From NCBI GenBank assembly GCA_016932015.1, contig JAFGDQ010000063.1:1-64000 (forward strand): DNA of 64,000 bases, in the 5' to 3' direction. Origin of the DNA: Spirochaetota bacterium (lineage in GTDB: Bacteria; Spirochaetota; UBA4802; JAFGDQ01). Positions within the stretch are counted from its first letter, which is position 1; every line of letters begins with the position of its first letter. This document shows, one piece after another, positions 40,540 to 50,705 of the stretch. The position numbers and the translations under genes are program-made. The notes under the pieces are model-generated. The model worked only from the letters and a program-made list of their open reading frames with translations, searched no databases and was not told the origin of the DNA.

Positions 40540-42786
40540 TTATTTTTGTACGGATTCGTTCTCTTCTTTTGCTGAATTCAGTTCGTTTAACTCATAATCA
40601 GCCAGTTTATTATCTTCATCGATTTTCTTTATCTTTTCAAAGTAATAACCTGCCTCCTGATTCTGTCCTTTTTCTTTAAAGGTTTTTCCGATAGCAAATA
40701 ACGCGTTGATAAAGTTGCTGTCAATATTCAGCGCTTTCTGAAACAGATCAACAGCGGAATCAAGGTCGTGCAGTTTATAACTGGCAGCACCCGCAAGATA
40801 GTAGGCATATTTGTTGTCGCTTTCAAGTCTTATGTATTTGTTTATGTTTTCGATGACCTTCTCAAAATCTCCGGCCATGAAATTTGTTTTTGCCAGGTTG
40901 TACAGCAGTTTCTGATTTTCAGGAAATTTCTCCAGGCCGTTTGTCAACAGGTTGACTGATTCGGAATATTTTTTTTCGGAATTTAATTTTCTTACGTCTC
41001 TTACCATATCGATAGTAGGGTCTCTTTCAAGCTCTATTACCAGGAGCGTAATGTCATCCTGTACCTGATATCCTGCGACAAAATTCTGCAGGTCTTCGAT
41101 GAGGGAATTTGTAAATTCCTTCAGTTTTAAATCCCTGTTTCGGAGAATTACCTGCTCAAATTTTTCATTTGAATAACTTTCTCTTGCCGGGTTCAATGCT
41201 TCAGGAATACCGTCAGTATATAGTATGAGCCTGTCTCCGTAGTTCAGTCTTGTAGTTTTTTCTTCGTATGTATCTCTTGCGTCCTCGATTGCGCCGATGA
41301 ATAATCCGCCGGTGTCAAGTGTCTCAATTCTTCCTTCTGAAGATCTTAATATAATGGCTTTCTGATGACTCGCGTTTGAGTAAGTGACATTATATTCATC
41401 ATCAATCAGAACCATGAAGCAGGTCAGGTATTCCTGCGTTTTTATATGCTCGAGCAGCTCTCTGTTTACTTCTCTGAATATTTTTTTAGGAGATTCATAT
41501 TTGAGAAACGCGTTCCCGAAAGAGACTTTTGCCATTGTTGTTACAAGGGCTGCAGGTATTCCGTGGCCTGAAGCGTCGGCAACGTATAATCCGATTTTGT
41601 TGCTGCCCATTCTCTGTACGTCGTAAAAGTCTCCTCCTATCTTTTCCATAGCATAGTATCTTACGGAGAATTTAAGTTCATTCCAGTCATTTATTTTTCC
41701 GGGCAGAATTCCCCTCTGAATAGTGCCTGCCATGTCCAGCTGTTTCTGCACCATGTCATCGCGTTCTTTAAGATCAACGAGCGCAACGCGAAGCTCTTCC
41801 GTTCTTTCTGCAACTTTTGCTTCAAGATTCAGTCTGTGTTCGATGATCTCTTTGTTCATAGTCAGTACCAGGTATTCAACATCCGCAAATTCCCCCTCCA
41901 GAGGAAGTACCCGGAAACTAACCGGAAGTTCTCTGGTAATGTCCTGTGCTACACGGCTCATGTCCCTGAAAATTCTCAAAATGGAATTTGAAGTTAGGAT
42001 AATAATTGCTATAGCCGCGAAAACTGAACTCAGAAAATATATTATAAAACCGCTGACAGCTATATCCTGATATAGCTGTTTTTGTATAATCAGAAATAAA
42101 AAACTTCCAAGAGAAATAAGTATAAGTGCTATAATAATGAGAAATTTTATTCTGAGCCTCAAATAGCTAACCGGACGGTCGAAATAATTCCTTTTCCATA
42201 ATTCATTATAGGAGCCGGCCCTTTCAAGGCTTGTAAGAGAGTCTGTCAGTACATATGTCAGTAATGTTGCAATTACAACTACAAAGCCGTGCAGTATTAT
42301 GGATGTTCGCAGATATTCCATAAGAAGAATCATGAACTGATCCCCGTAAGGGCTGAGGCTGACATATGATGTGATATAAAAAACCGCGCTGCTGACAACA
42401 AGGAGAACAAAAACAATCAGCGTATTGTAAATGGGAATTCTGGTAAGAGATTTATAGAGTTTCCGGAGATCATCGTCAGTGATTACAGGGTTTATACTTC
42501 TTCCTTTAAGCTGTTTATTGATAATTCTCAGAAAGCTGTGAAACGCCGGAATCCTGATAAAAGACAGTATTCCAAACTGCAGGAAGTATACGGCCATGAC
42601 CGCAAAGAAAATATGGTACTGCTGAATATTAATCAGATTGAGGATTATTTCATAAACCCGGCCGAGGAAAAGGTCCAGAAGGTAAAACTCTGCTATCATT
42701 ATTATTGAAATGACTGCTGCTGTTCCGATAGCTATAGCGCTTGTGTAATTAAATACTCTAGCAATAAAATAAAATACTCTTCTCAT
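40540..42786 (-). CDS. Membrane SpoIIE/PP2C-type serine phosphatase with C-terminal TPRs
   Basis: IGGDFYDVQRMGSNKIGLYVADASGHGIPAALVTTMAK, RLILYTDGIPEALNPARESYS, QDDITLLVIEL; N-terminal TMs and C-terminal TPRs. Confidence 0.92.
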   Translation of the reverse strand: MRRVFYFIARVFNYTSAIAIGTAAVISIIMIAEFYLLDLFLGRVYEIILNLINIQQYHIFFAVMAVYFLQFGILSFIRIPAFHSFLRIINKQLKGRSINPVITDDDLRKLYKSLTRIPIYNTLIVFVLLVVSSAVFYITSYVSLSPYGDQFMILLMEYLRTSIILHGFVVVIATLLTYVLTDSLTSLERAGSYNELWKRNYFDRPVSYLRLRIKFLIIIALILISLGSFLFLIIQKQLYQDIAVSGFIIYFLSSVFAAIAIIILTSNSILRIFRDMSRVAQDITRELPVSFRVLPLEGEFADVEYLVLTMNKEIIEHRLNLEAKVAERTEELRVALVDLKERDDMVQKQLDMAGTIQRGILPGKINDWNELKFSVRYYAMEKIGGDFYDVQRMGSNKIGLYVADASGHGIPAALVTTMAKVSFGNAFLKYESPKKIFREVNRELLEHIKTQEYLTCFMVLIDDEYNVTYSNASHQKAIILRSSEGRIETLDTGGLFIGAIEDARDTYEEKTTRLNYGDRLILYTDGIPEALNPARESYSNEKFEQVILRNRDLKLKEFTNSLIEDLQNFVAGYQVQDDITLLVIELERDPTIDMVRDVRKLNSEKKYSESVNLLTNGLEKFPENQKLLYNLAKTNFMAGDFEKVIENINKYIRLESDNKYAYYLAGAASYKLHDLDSAVDLFQKALNIDSNFINALFAIGKTFKEKGQNQEAGYYFEKIKKIDEDNKLADYELNELNSAKEENESVQK

Positions 42787-42844
42787 AACAGTATCCCCAA
42801 AAACAAAATTATAATATTTATGAAAATAACTATATATCTGCTTT

Positions 42845-44038
42845 TTATTCAGACACGATTTTATCCGCCATCGAAGGATTTTTTGCGCATCTGAATCCGG
42901 CTATGTTATCTTCATAAAGGTTCGGCAGACCTCCGATTTCCCTGCTGGTTGTCCGCAGTTTGTATTTATTATTGAACCAGGCCCCGCCCCTGATCACTTT
43001 AAACTGGGTTCCGTATTTTTTGTTTGAATGCCTGCTCTCCTTATAGGCATTGTACCAGCTTGATGTCCATTCGCAGGCATTTCCGGCCATATTGATTATT
43101 CCATAGAATGATTTATTTCTGTTATTAAAAGAGTCAACAGGCAGCAGGCCTTTTGTATATATTTTTTTTATTTCATTACCGGTTTTCCTGTTTTCCCAGA
43201 ATTCAATGGAGTTGGCTTTGTCGATTTCAAACTTATTGCCCCAGGGATAAACAACAGGATTCTCAATATAAATAAAAGTCTCATTATGTTTTTTTGCCAT
43301 TTCGAGTCCGGGCCCTCTTGCGGCTTTTTCCCATTCCTGTTCGTCAGGAAGTCTTTTACCTGCCCATTCGGCGTATTTTTCTGCTTCTTTATAGGATACC
43401 AGAACAGGAAAACTGCTTTCATCTTTATTGAATTTGCCGTTGATCCAGAAAGCCGGAGGCTTTGTATTTGTCTGCTCAACGTAATAATAGTAGTCTGCGT
43501 TTGATACTTCATATTTATCAATATAAAAATTATCAAGGAACACAACCTGCTGAGGCCCTTCATCCTTGTCGCCGTTATTTGACCCGAATACGAATTTGCC
43601 TTCAGGGATCAGTATCATTTCCCTGTTGTCTTTTTTTGATACAATCGAGTTTTTGTATCCGCTTTTTTCCGTATACTTAGGCTCACCGTATTCCTTTTCC
43701 TCTTTGCCTTCGACTTTTACAAGCCCGATTGTTGTTCCGGCTTTTAATATTTCCGGAGTCTGGTTTTCTATAAAATATTCCGCAAGAGCTCTATACTGTA
43801 TTTTCTGATTGATAGTGTATTTGTTGACTTTGAGTATTTTTAATTTTCCCAGAATAACATCATTATTGATAATTAAATACTCATTCCTTTCCGGAAGGGC
43901 GGAAAACAGTACTGTGATGATATTATCCTTTCTCTTTGATTCAATTTTTCCTGCAAGGTCATACTCAAGCGAAAATGAATCAGTAAGTGTCAGGAAGAAT
44001 GAAATTAAAATAAATGGAATAATTATTCTGATTTTCAT
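42845..44038 (-). CDS. Formylglycine-generating enzyme (SUMF1)-like protein
   Basis: MILIPEGKFVFGSNNGDKDEGPQQVVFLDNFYIDKYEVSNADY, GKRLPDEQEWEKAARG, NMAGNACEWTSSWY, IRGGAWFNNKYKLRTTSRE, IAGFRCAK. Confidence 0.9.
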   Translation of the reverse strand: MKIRIIIPFILISFFLTLTDSFSLEYDLAGKIESKRKDNIITVLFSALPERNEYLIINNDVILGKLKILKVNKYTINQKIQYRALAEYFIENQTPEILKAGTTIGLVKVEGKEEKEYGEPKYTEKSGYKNSIVSKKDNREMILIPEGKFVFGSNNGDKDEGPQQVVFLDNFYIDKYEVSNADYYYYVEQTNTKPPAFWINGKFNKDESSFPVLVSYKEAEKYAEWAGKRLPDEQEWEKAARGPGLEMAKKHNETFIYIENPVVYPWGNKFEIDKANSIEFWENRKTGNEIKKIYTKGLLPVDSFNNRNKSFYGIINMAGNACEWTSSWYNAYKESRHSNKKYGTQFKVIRGGAWFNNKYKLRTTSREIGGLPNLYEDNIAGFRCAKNPSMADKIVSE

Positions 44039-44051
44039 TGACTATCTGAGG

Positions 44052-44705
44052 TTATCCCTGAAACAATTTTTTATCCGGCCATCTGAGACATGTTAACAGG
44101 CCTCCATAACAGGCTCCTGTATCTATTCCGATTATATTTGCAGTCTCATCGATGTATATCTCTTTTAATTTTCCATGCAGAATAGAACAGGGAGTATGGC
44201 CGAAAATTACAGTTTTTTTCCATCTTACACCGGATCTGAAAAAATAATCTCTTATCCATATAAGATCATGACCGGACTGGTCTTCTATACTATTTATTTT
44301 CGGATTTAAACCCGCATGTACTGCAACAAATTCTTCAGTTTCGTGATATAATTTCAGATTTTCAAAAAAGTACTGATGCGAAAAAGGAATCGAGGATGTA
44401 CTGCCTGTATTCTTTTTATAGCTTTTCAGGGTCTCTGACCCGCCGTTCATCAGAAAATTTTCAGGATTATTCCCGCTTTGATATTTAAGAAACATATCCT
44501 CGTGATTTCCTTTTAGGAATATTGAAGAATGTTTTTCCGAAATATCTATTAAGAAGTCGATAACCTCATAGGAATATTTCCCTCTGTCAATATAATCGCC
44601 AAGGAAAACAAGCGTATCATCATTATTAATAAGAGGCTGTATTTCTGTGTAAATATTTCTTAATTTTACAAGATTGCCGTGTATGTCGCCGAATATATAG
44701 TACAT
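44052..44705 (-). CDS. Serine/threonine metallophosphatase (PrpA/ApaH-like)
   Basis: FGDIHGNLVKL, LVFLGDYIDRGKYSYEVIDFLI, LKGNHEDMFL. Confidence 0.92.
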   Translation of the reverse strand: MYYIFGDIHGNLVKLRNIYTEIQPLINNDDTLVFLGDYIDRGKYSYEVIDFLIDISEKHSSIFLKGNHEDMFLKYQSGNNPENFLMNGGSETLKSYKKNTGSTSSIPFSHQYFFENLKLYHETEEFVAVHAGLNPKINSIEDQSGHDLIWIRDYFFRSGVRWKKTVIFGHTPCSILHGKLKEIYIDETANIIGIDTGACYGGLLTCLRWPDKKLFQG

Positions 44706-44812
44706 TGAATTCTATAGATTTTAATTGTATGCAGTACACATAATATACTGTTTTTATGGTTAAAATTCATTACATTTAAATTCAGGGTCGTTTAGAGAAT
44801 AATTATTGAAGA

Positions 44813-45745
44813 TCAGTAAGTTTCAAGCTCGTTGTGCATAAAATAGATGATTTCTTCCCCGGTTTTCAGACTTTCTGCATCTATTACTCCGAAAATCCAT
44901 TCTTTGTACAGTGCAATAAAAGTGATTTTATTGTCATTAATCTTATGAAAAGCGATACGAATCTTTTCAGCAGTGCTTAAGATAAACGGATAATCTTTAT
45001 CTTTCAGGAGGTTAGAGTATTCTGAACTCGCTTCATAGCCGGACTTTCTTTTTGCGAAGAAAATTGTTTTTTCCGATCCTGAGAAACTGATGTCTTTTAA
45101 AAAAATATTTTTCAGGACAGGAATTCCCGGCTCGCCCTGTATGCTGTAGCTTAGAGTAAGAGCCGAGTTATTATTAAATAATGAAAACAGCGGTTTAAGA
45201 GAATCATCCGGTTTTCCAGTATTACAAATATTGCGGTATATTGTATTAAAAAACGGTTTAAGGTCTTTTTGCAGATTTTTATACGGAACCGGCAATTTTG
45301 CCCTGATATAATAATTGTCAATGAAAGCAAAGACGCCTGTATCAGTTGAATAGGACCAGTCGCAGACATCGGATCCGGATGGTTTATCCGGTCTTTCCAT
45401 GCTGTAAATGCCGAAGGCATTCAACCGGGAATTCATACGGAATATTTCAATCAGTATTTCTTTTTCCGTGTTTGAATAGTTCGCATATCTGCAGACCGAC
45501 ATTACTTCGAAGCCGTAAGTTTTGAATAATTCCAGTGATTCCTTGCTGGTTATGTAGCTGTCCAGATTGCTGCTGTCATAATTTACCGGCGCAGATTTTA
45601 TTCTCCATGCCGGAACATCCGTTTCTCTTGGAAGTAAATCTTTTGTTTCTGTTTTTTCTGCCTGAAACAGAGCGCATGAGGTAAACAGCAATAGAACAGA
45701 TAAATATTTGATAATATGCTTCATGATATTTCCTGTAGTTAGCAA
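44813..45745 (-). CDS. Lipoprotein of unknown function, DUF6599-like
   Basis: Lipobox-like LLFTSCALF; MSVCRYANYSNTEKEILIEIFRMNSRLNAFGIYSMERP. Confidence 0.55.
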   Translation of the reverse strand: MLTTGNIMKHIIKYLSVLLLFTSCALFQAEKTETKDLLPRETDVPAWRIKSAPVNYDSSNLDSYITSKESLELFKTYGFEVMSVCRYANYSNTEKEILIEIFRMNSRLNAFGIYSMERPDKPSGSDVCDWSYSTDTGVFAFIDNYYIRAKLPVPYKNLQKDLKPFFNTIYRNICNTGKPDDSLKPLFSLFNNNSALTLSYSIQGEPGIPVLKNIFLKDISFSGSEKTIFFAKRKSGYEASSEYSNLLKDKDYPFILSTAEKIRIAFHKINDNKITFIALYKEWIFGVIDAESLKTGEEIIYFMHNELETY

Positions 45746-45834
45746 AGCTGACTGATTTTTTATTTTAAAATAATATTAATTTTTGTTAAAATTCTATATG
45801 GATAATGATTCAATTGCAAAAAATCAAGCAAAAG

Positions 45835-46836
45835 TCAGTCAACAAAATATTGAAATTTACCTGCGAAATGGCAGGACACCTGATGCGTATTGTTATCTGC
45901 ATCTGTGTATGAATTCAGTAAAGGTGTTTCATTTTTACAGATCTCCTCTGCATACGGACACCTTGTATGAAAAGAACAGCCGGAAGGCGGATTGACAGGG
46001 GAGGGGACATCACCTGTCAAAACGATTCTATTCTTCTTCTGCAGCGGATCGGGCCTTGGAATTGCCGAGATCAGAGCCTGTGTGTACGGATGCATGGGAT
46101 TCTGATAAATTGAGTCCGCGTTCGTAAACTCAACTATTTTACCGAGATACATAACGGCAATTCTGTCCGATATATGTTTCACTACTGTCAGGTCATGTGA
46201 TATGAAGATATAAGTAAGATCCATTTCCTGCTGCAGCTCAATAAGCAGATTCAGAACCTGCGACTGTATTGACACATCAAGAGCTGAAACAGGTTCGTCG
46301 CAGATTATCAGTTTGGGGTTTAAGGCTATTGCGCGTGCAATTCCGATTCTCTGCCTCTGCCCGCCTGAAAATTCATGAGGATACCTGTTAAGGGCGTTTT
46401 CCGTGAGCCCGACTCTGTCAAGCAGGCGGATGACTTCTTTTTTTCTCTCATCCGGAGTGCCTATTTTATGAATGATGAAAGGCTCTTCAATAATGGCGCC
46501 TACCGTGTGCCTGGAGTTCAGCGACTCAAACGGGTCCTGGAATATTATCTGCATATCGCGCCTTGTTCCTCTTAGTTCTGCTTTATGCATTTCGGATATA
46601 TTTCTGTTGTTAAAGTAAACTTCACCGTGCGACGGCTTGTATAGCTGAAGTACGGCTCTGCCGACCGTGGTTTTGCCGCAGCCTGATTCGCCCACAAGGC
46701 CCAGTGTCTCCGCGCGGTTTACATCGAATGAAACTCCGTCCACAGCTTTTACGGTATTGATCTGTTTATAAAAGACTCCGCCTTTTATCGGAAAATGCAT
46801 TTTAAGATCTTTTACCTGAAGCAGTTTGCCGTCCAT
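45835..46836 (-). CDS. Peptide ABC transporter ATP-binding protein (DppF/OppF-like)
   Basis: [62 protein letters not shown]. Confidence 0.95.
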   Translation of the reverse strand: MDGKLLQVKDLKMHFPIKGGVFYKQINTVKAVDGVSFDVNRAETLGLVGESGCGKTTVGRAVLQLYKPSHGEVYFNNRNISEMHKAELRGTRRDMQIIFQDPFESLNSRHTVGAIIEEPFIIHKIGTPDERKKEVIRLLDRVGLTENALNRYPHEFSGGQRQRIGIARAIALNPKLIICDEPVSALDVSIQSQVLNLLIELQQEMDLTYIFISHDLTVVKHISDRIAVMYLGKIVEFTNADSIYQNPMHPYTQALISAIPRPDPLQKKNRIVLTGDVPSPVNPPSGCSFHTRCPYAEEICKNETPLLNSYTDADNNTHQVSCHFAGKFQYFVD

Positions 46837-46871
46837 TATTTCTCCGTTAATCTGAAACAGCTGGCGTAATG
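46815..46871. repeat. 57-bp direct repeat, copy A (dppD-end/dppF-start junction)
   Basis: CCTGAAGCAGTTTGCCGTCCATTATTTCTCCGTTAATCTGAAACAGCTGGCGTAATG; 56/57 identical to copy B. Confidence 0.97.
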
Positions 46872-46901
46872 ATAATGGTCATCTGAAATACGTATTGTTT
46901 A

Positions 46902-47225
46902 TTATGCTGCTTCAACCTGTATTCCTTCTCTGTGCGCAATTTCAATAATGATACTGCTGTCATTTGCCATCCATTCTTTTTCACCGCAGGCAATTGGTTC
47001 AATTCTGCTGTCTATTCTTGCAGCGACTTTCCAGAGCATTCCGATATCTTTAAGATTTTTATTACTATCGAAGATTGGAGATACTATAACCAGGTCAATG
47101 TCACTATCCGAATTATTAGTCCCTTTTATATATGATCCGAAGATAATCCCGAATATTACCGGAATTCCCTTGTCCTGTAAAGAGTTAAGGTATTTGCGAA
47201 CTGTTATAATTGTTGAATTATCCAT
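46902..47225 (-). CDS. Minimal nucleotidyltransferase (MNT) domain protein, putative antitoxin
   Basis: IFGSYIKGTNNSDSDIDLVIVSP (GSx9-11DxD). Confidence 0.88.
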   Translation of the reverse strand: MDNSTIITVRKYLNSLQDKGIPVIFGIIFGSYIKGTNNSDSDIDLVIVSPIFDSNKNLKDIGMLWKVAARIDSRIEPIACGEKEWMANDSSIIIEIAHREGIQVEAA

Positions 47226-47581
47226 AAACGTACCTCGTTTGCCCTGTCTGAATATGACTTAGCAGTTTTATTATCAGGAGATAATATTTGTGAACCGGGA
47301 TATCTTCCTTCGATATTAAAGGTATTCATTTCTGCAAGAATATCAAGCTGGTAATCATCCGGATTTAATTGAGCTATTTCGCAAAGTCTTACTAAATTAT
47401 GTATCCTTGGGGGGATATCATTTATTATCCTGCAAATACGTGCTTTCAGTATTTTTTCAAGAGATAAATGAACAAAAAATAAACCATGACGATTTTTTTT
47501 ATTTGCAATTAAGTAAGATGCCACGTTCCAGTCTTCTTCGGAACTTTGACTCCAGTATTTTATTTGTTTTTCAATGTCCAT
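47204..47581 (-). CDS. HEPN domain protein partner of the MNT gene
   Basis: SEEDWNVASYLIANKKNRHGLFFVHLSLEKILKARI...PPRIHNLVRLCEIA; overlaps MNT start. Confidence 0.85.
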   Translation of the reverse strand: MDIEKQIKYWSQSSEEDWNVASYLIANKKNRHGLFFVHLSLEKILKARICRIINDIPPRIHNLVRLCEIAQLNPDDYQLDILAEMNTFNIEGRYPGSQILSPDNKTAKSYSDRANEVRLWIIQQL

Positions 47582-47682
47582 TTAATAGATAAATATACAG
47601 CTTTTGATTTATATATATTTAAGAGAAAAATAATTTCTCAAATATTAAAAAAAAATTCAATAAAAATTTATTGGTTCAGATG

Positions 47683-47739
47683 CCTGAAGCAGTCTGCCGT
47701 CCATTATTTCTCCGTTAATCTGAAACAGCTGGCGTAATG
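47683..47739. repeat. 57-bp direct repeat, copy B (dppD-end/dppF-start junction)
   Basis: CCTGAAGCAGTCTGCCGTCCATTATTTCTCCGTTAATCTGAAACAGCTGGCGTAATG. Confidence 0.97.
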
Positions 47740-48696
47740 GCCTGCTGAAATAAGTATTTCATGCGGTTCTTCTCTGCATTTTTCAAATACTTCCGGACAT
47801 CTGTTCTGGAACCGGCATCCATCAGGATAATCGGCTATTGCGGGAACAATGCCTTTAATAGTATCCAGCTTTGATTTTCTGACATTGTCAAGTTTTGGTA
47901 TTGAAGATAACAGGCCTTTTGTGTAAGGATGCGAAGGAGCCTGAAAGAGCCCGGCTGCAGGCGCCCTTTCAACTACCTTGCCCGCGTACATTACGAGTAT
48001 TTCATCACAGATCTGTGCTATTACTCCAAGGTCATGGGTTATGAAAATGAGAGACATGCCTGTCTCTTTCTGCAGGTCCTTTATTAGCTCAAGTATCTGT
48101 GCCTGTATTGTTACGTCAAGAGCTGTTGTGGGCTCATCAGCGATCAGTATGCCCGGTTTGCAGCTTAATGCCATTGCAATCATGACTCTCTGCCGCATGC
48201 CGCCAGAGAGCTGATGCGGGTATGCGCAGATTTTCCGGTCCGGATCGGATATTCCGACTTTTGTTAATATGGCAACACTCTCCTTAAGAATATCATCTTT
48301 GCTCATTTCAGGAAAATGCAGCTCGAATGTTTCCGCAAGCTGCCTGCCTATTGTCTGCACAGGATTAAGCGCTGTCATGGGCTCCTGGAATATCATTGAT
48401 ATGCTGTTTCCGCGTATTTCATGAAGTTCGTCAGGAGAAAGTTTCAGAATGTCTCTGTCTTTGTAAATAATCTCTCCATTCAGGTACTGTCCTGTAGGTT
48501 TGGGCAGCAGTCTCATAAGTGACAGCGCTGTAACAGTCTTGCCGCAGCCGGATTCCCCTACAATACCGAGAGTTGTGTTCTCTTTCAGATCAAAACTCAC
48601 GCCGTCAACAGCACGCAGCAGGCCTGATTCAGTCTGAAATGCTGTGACCAGGTCTCTGACTTCAAGTATTGTTGAAGTGTCTGTTCCTGTGTTCAA
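47704..48696 (-). CDS. Peptide ABC transporter ATP-binding protein (DppD/OppD-like)
   Basis: [65 protein letters not shown]. Confidence 0.95.
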   Translation of the reverse strand: MNTGTDTSTILEVRDLVTAFQTESGLLRAVDGVSFDLKENTTLGIVGESGCGKTVTALSLMRLLPKPTGQYLNGEIIYKDRDILKLSPDELHEIRGNSISMIFQEPMTALNPVQTIGRQLAETFELHFPEMSKDDILKESVAILTKVGISDPDRKICAYPHQLSGGMRQRVMIAMALSCKPGILIADEPTTALDVTIQAQILELIKDLQKETGMSLIFITHDLGVIAQICDEILVMYAGKVVERAPAAGLFQAPSHPYTKGLLSSIPKLDNVRKSKLDTIKGIVPAIADYPDGCRFQNRCPEVFEKCREEPHEILISAGHYASCFRLTEK

Positions 48697-48741
48697 GAAA
48701 TACTCCTGTTTGTTAATTTCTGATTAACTTTACCGGAATTA

Positions 48742-50604
48742 TTAATTTTTTGCTTTATAAGTCTTATCAATAATTGTAACCGGCTCGAAAACTTTGCCTT
48801 CTTTCATTGCTTTCAGGGTTTCCTTCTTCTCATCCTCATCAATCCAGAATATGCTCACTCCGCCCGGATCGCCAAACACTTCGGAGGAATTTTTTGTTCC
48901 TGGTATATTCGGAACTTTCATCCATTTCCAGTAAAAACTTCTCGTGTAAGGCATCTGGTATAACGGTACCCATGCGCAGATATCATGAATTCTTTGCTGG
49001 ATTTTGTGACTTAATTTTATTCTCTCATTTGCGTTTACCGAATTATCATATGCTTCAATAAGTTTGTCCATTTCCGCATCATCGGTATTTGTAGCGTTGT
49101 TTGTCTGCGGTTTATGAGCATTCGCAGAATGAAATGCCTGCCATGGAGAAGGTCTTAGTCCGCCTCCGCTCAATCCCATGAAGCTGATCATATGCTTGTT
49201 TTCAACAAGTTTTTTGTACCATGTGCTGGGATCCAGCAGATCGAGTTTATATTCAATCCCTGCCTTTTTTGCTTCTTCTTTCAGAAACACCATTTTTGGA
49301 TTATGGATGGGGCTTCCGTATGTGATTTCAACAGAATATCTCTGTCCGTTTTTCTCCCATATTCCATCTTTTCCGCGGTTCCATCCCGCTTTTTGCATGT
49401 ATTTTTCGACTTTCTTAATGCTGTATTTACGCGCCTTTATTTTTCTATTAGTATATTTTCCGTATCCGGTGTCAAAAGTGTGCAACCTTTCATAATCATC
49501 CCGCAGTACATTTGAATTTAATTTTTCAAAATTAACCGCATGTGCAAACGCGTATCTGACATTTATGTCTTTAAATAATTCTCTGTCCATGTTAAGCCAG
49601 AAGCCGTAAGTAGGGCGTCTTGTATCATTATAAAACTGTATTTTACGAGCATATCCCTGATCAAATATTCCGCCGTTTCCTTTCTGATGCCATATTTCCG
49701 GTTGACTGGCAGGGAAACAATCGAGGTTTCCTTTTTTGAAATACTCAAATGCAACATTGTCATCTCTAATGACAATAAGTTTGAATCTGTCCACATTGTA
49801 ACGGTTTTCATAATATCTTAAATCTTTGGCCCACCAGTCCTTTTTTCTTTCAAAAATAAGGTATTTGCCTTTGGAGTAATCTCTGAGAATATATGCTCCG
49901 GTATTCGGCTCAATTTTCCAGTTATATTTTTTTACGAAATCCTTATCGAGCCTGCCGTAAAAATGTTTAGGTATAGGTGATATCGGAAGCCTTAACCACA
50001 GATCAGGCACTTTTTTCGGTGCTGAAATTGAGATGGTGTAATCATCATATTTTATTACTTTATCTATTTCCTTTGTGTAATAGTTATTATACCATGGAGC
50101 ATTGATATGTTTTGAACGCATGAATTCCAGAGTGTAAATATAATCATCTGCAGTGACCTGCTTCCCGTCTGACCATACGGCTTTTTTATTGAGTTTGAAA
50201 TACATTGTTTTACCGTCTTTATCAAAAGCCCAGTGAGTCGCCAGTGCCGGAACAGGCTCTTCCGTGTTCGGATGTATATCTATCAGGCTCATATGGTTGT
50301 TAAGGAAATATGACCTTGTGGAAGTATTTGAATCAGGTCCTACTGTTCTGAAAGTTAGAGGAAAAGAGTTTATGTAATAATTAAACTGTCCGCCTTTTCT
50401 GGCTTCAGTAGATGCGAATGTTTTATAATTATTATTTGTAATCCAGTTAATGTCCTGGGGCAATTCATGAGTGCTGTAATCAAGAGCAAGCTCCTCTCCT
50501 GTATCTGTGTTTTCTTCGATTGCTTCGTTTTCTGATTTTGAGCAGAATAACAGAACAGATGAGAAAAATAATAGTATAAACAATAAATGGATTTTTACTT
50601 TCAT
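48742..50604 (-). CDS. Family 5 extracellular solute-binding lipoprotein (YejA-like)
   Basis: Lipobox LLFCS; TMYFKLNKKAVWSDGKQVTADDYIYTLEFM; operon with permeases. Confidence 0.92.
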   Translation of the reverse strand: MKVKIHLLFILLFFSSVLLFCSKSENEAIEENTDTGEELALDYSTHELPQDINWITNNNYKTFASTEARKGGQFNYYINSFPLTFRTVGPDSNTSTRSYFLNNHMSLIDIHPNTEEPVPALATHWAFDKDGKTMYFKLNKKAVWSDGKQVTADDYIYTLEFMRSKHINAPWYNNYYTKEIDKVIKYDDYTISISAPKKVPDLWLRLPISPIPKHFYGRLDKDFVKKYNWKIEPNTGAYILRDYSKGKYLIFERKKDWWAKDLRYYENRYNVDRFKLIVIRDDNVAFEYFKKGNLDCFPASQPEIWHQKGNGGIFDQGYARKIQFYNDTRRPTYGFWLNMDRELFKDINVRYAFAHAVNFEKLNSNVLRDDYERLHTFDTGYGKYTNRKIKARKYSIKKVEKYMQKAGWNRGKDGIWEKNGQRYSVEITYGSPIHNPKMVFLKEEAKKAGIEYKLDLLDPSTWYKKLVENKHMISFMGLSGGGLRPSPWQAFHSANAHKPQTNNATNTDDAEMDKLIEAYDNSVNANERIKLSHKIQQRIHDICAWVPLYQMPYTRSFYWKWMKVPNIPGTKNSSEVFGDPGGVSIFWIDEDEKKETLKAMKEGKVFEPVTIIDKTYKAKN

Positions 50605-50705
50605 TGTATATTCCCTGCTTATTTGAAATTAGGTTTTGTCTTTAATGTTAACCGGAAAAGTTTTAATAAGGTTTTAAATAAAACCTGCCATACTTATATT
50701 CTTTA

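Noticed and set aside
43168-43563. 131-aa alternative-frame ORF inside the formylglycine-generating-enzyme-like gene
   Set aside because: Overlaps a clear FGE-sulfatase domain in another frame; no independent support.
46902-47581. MNT-HEPN pair as part of a transposon or integron
   Set aside because: No transposase, integrase, terminal inverted repeats or attC-like site seen; only the 57-bp direct duplication.
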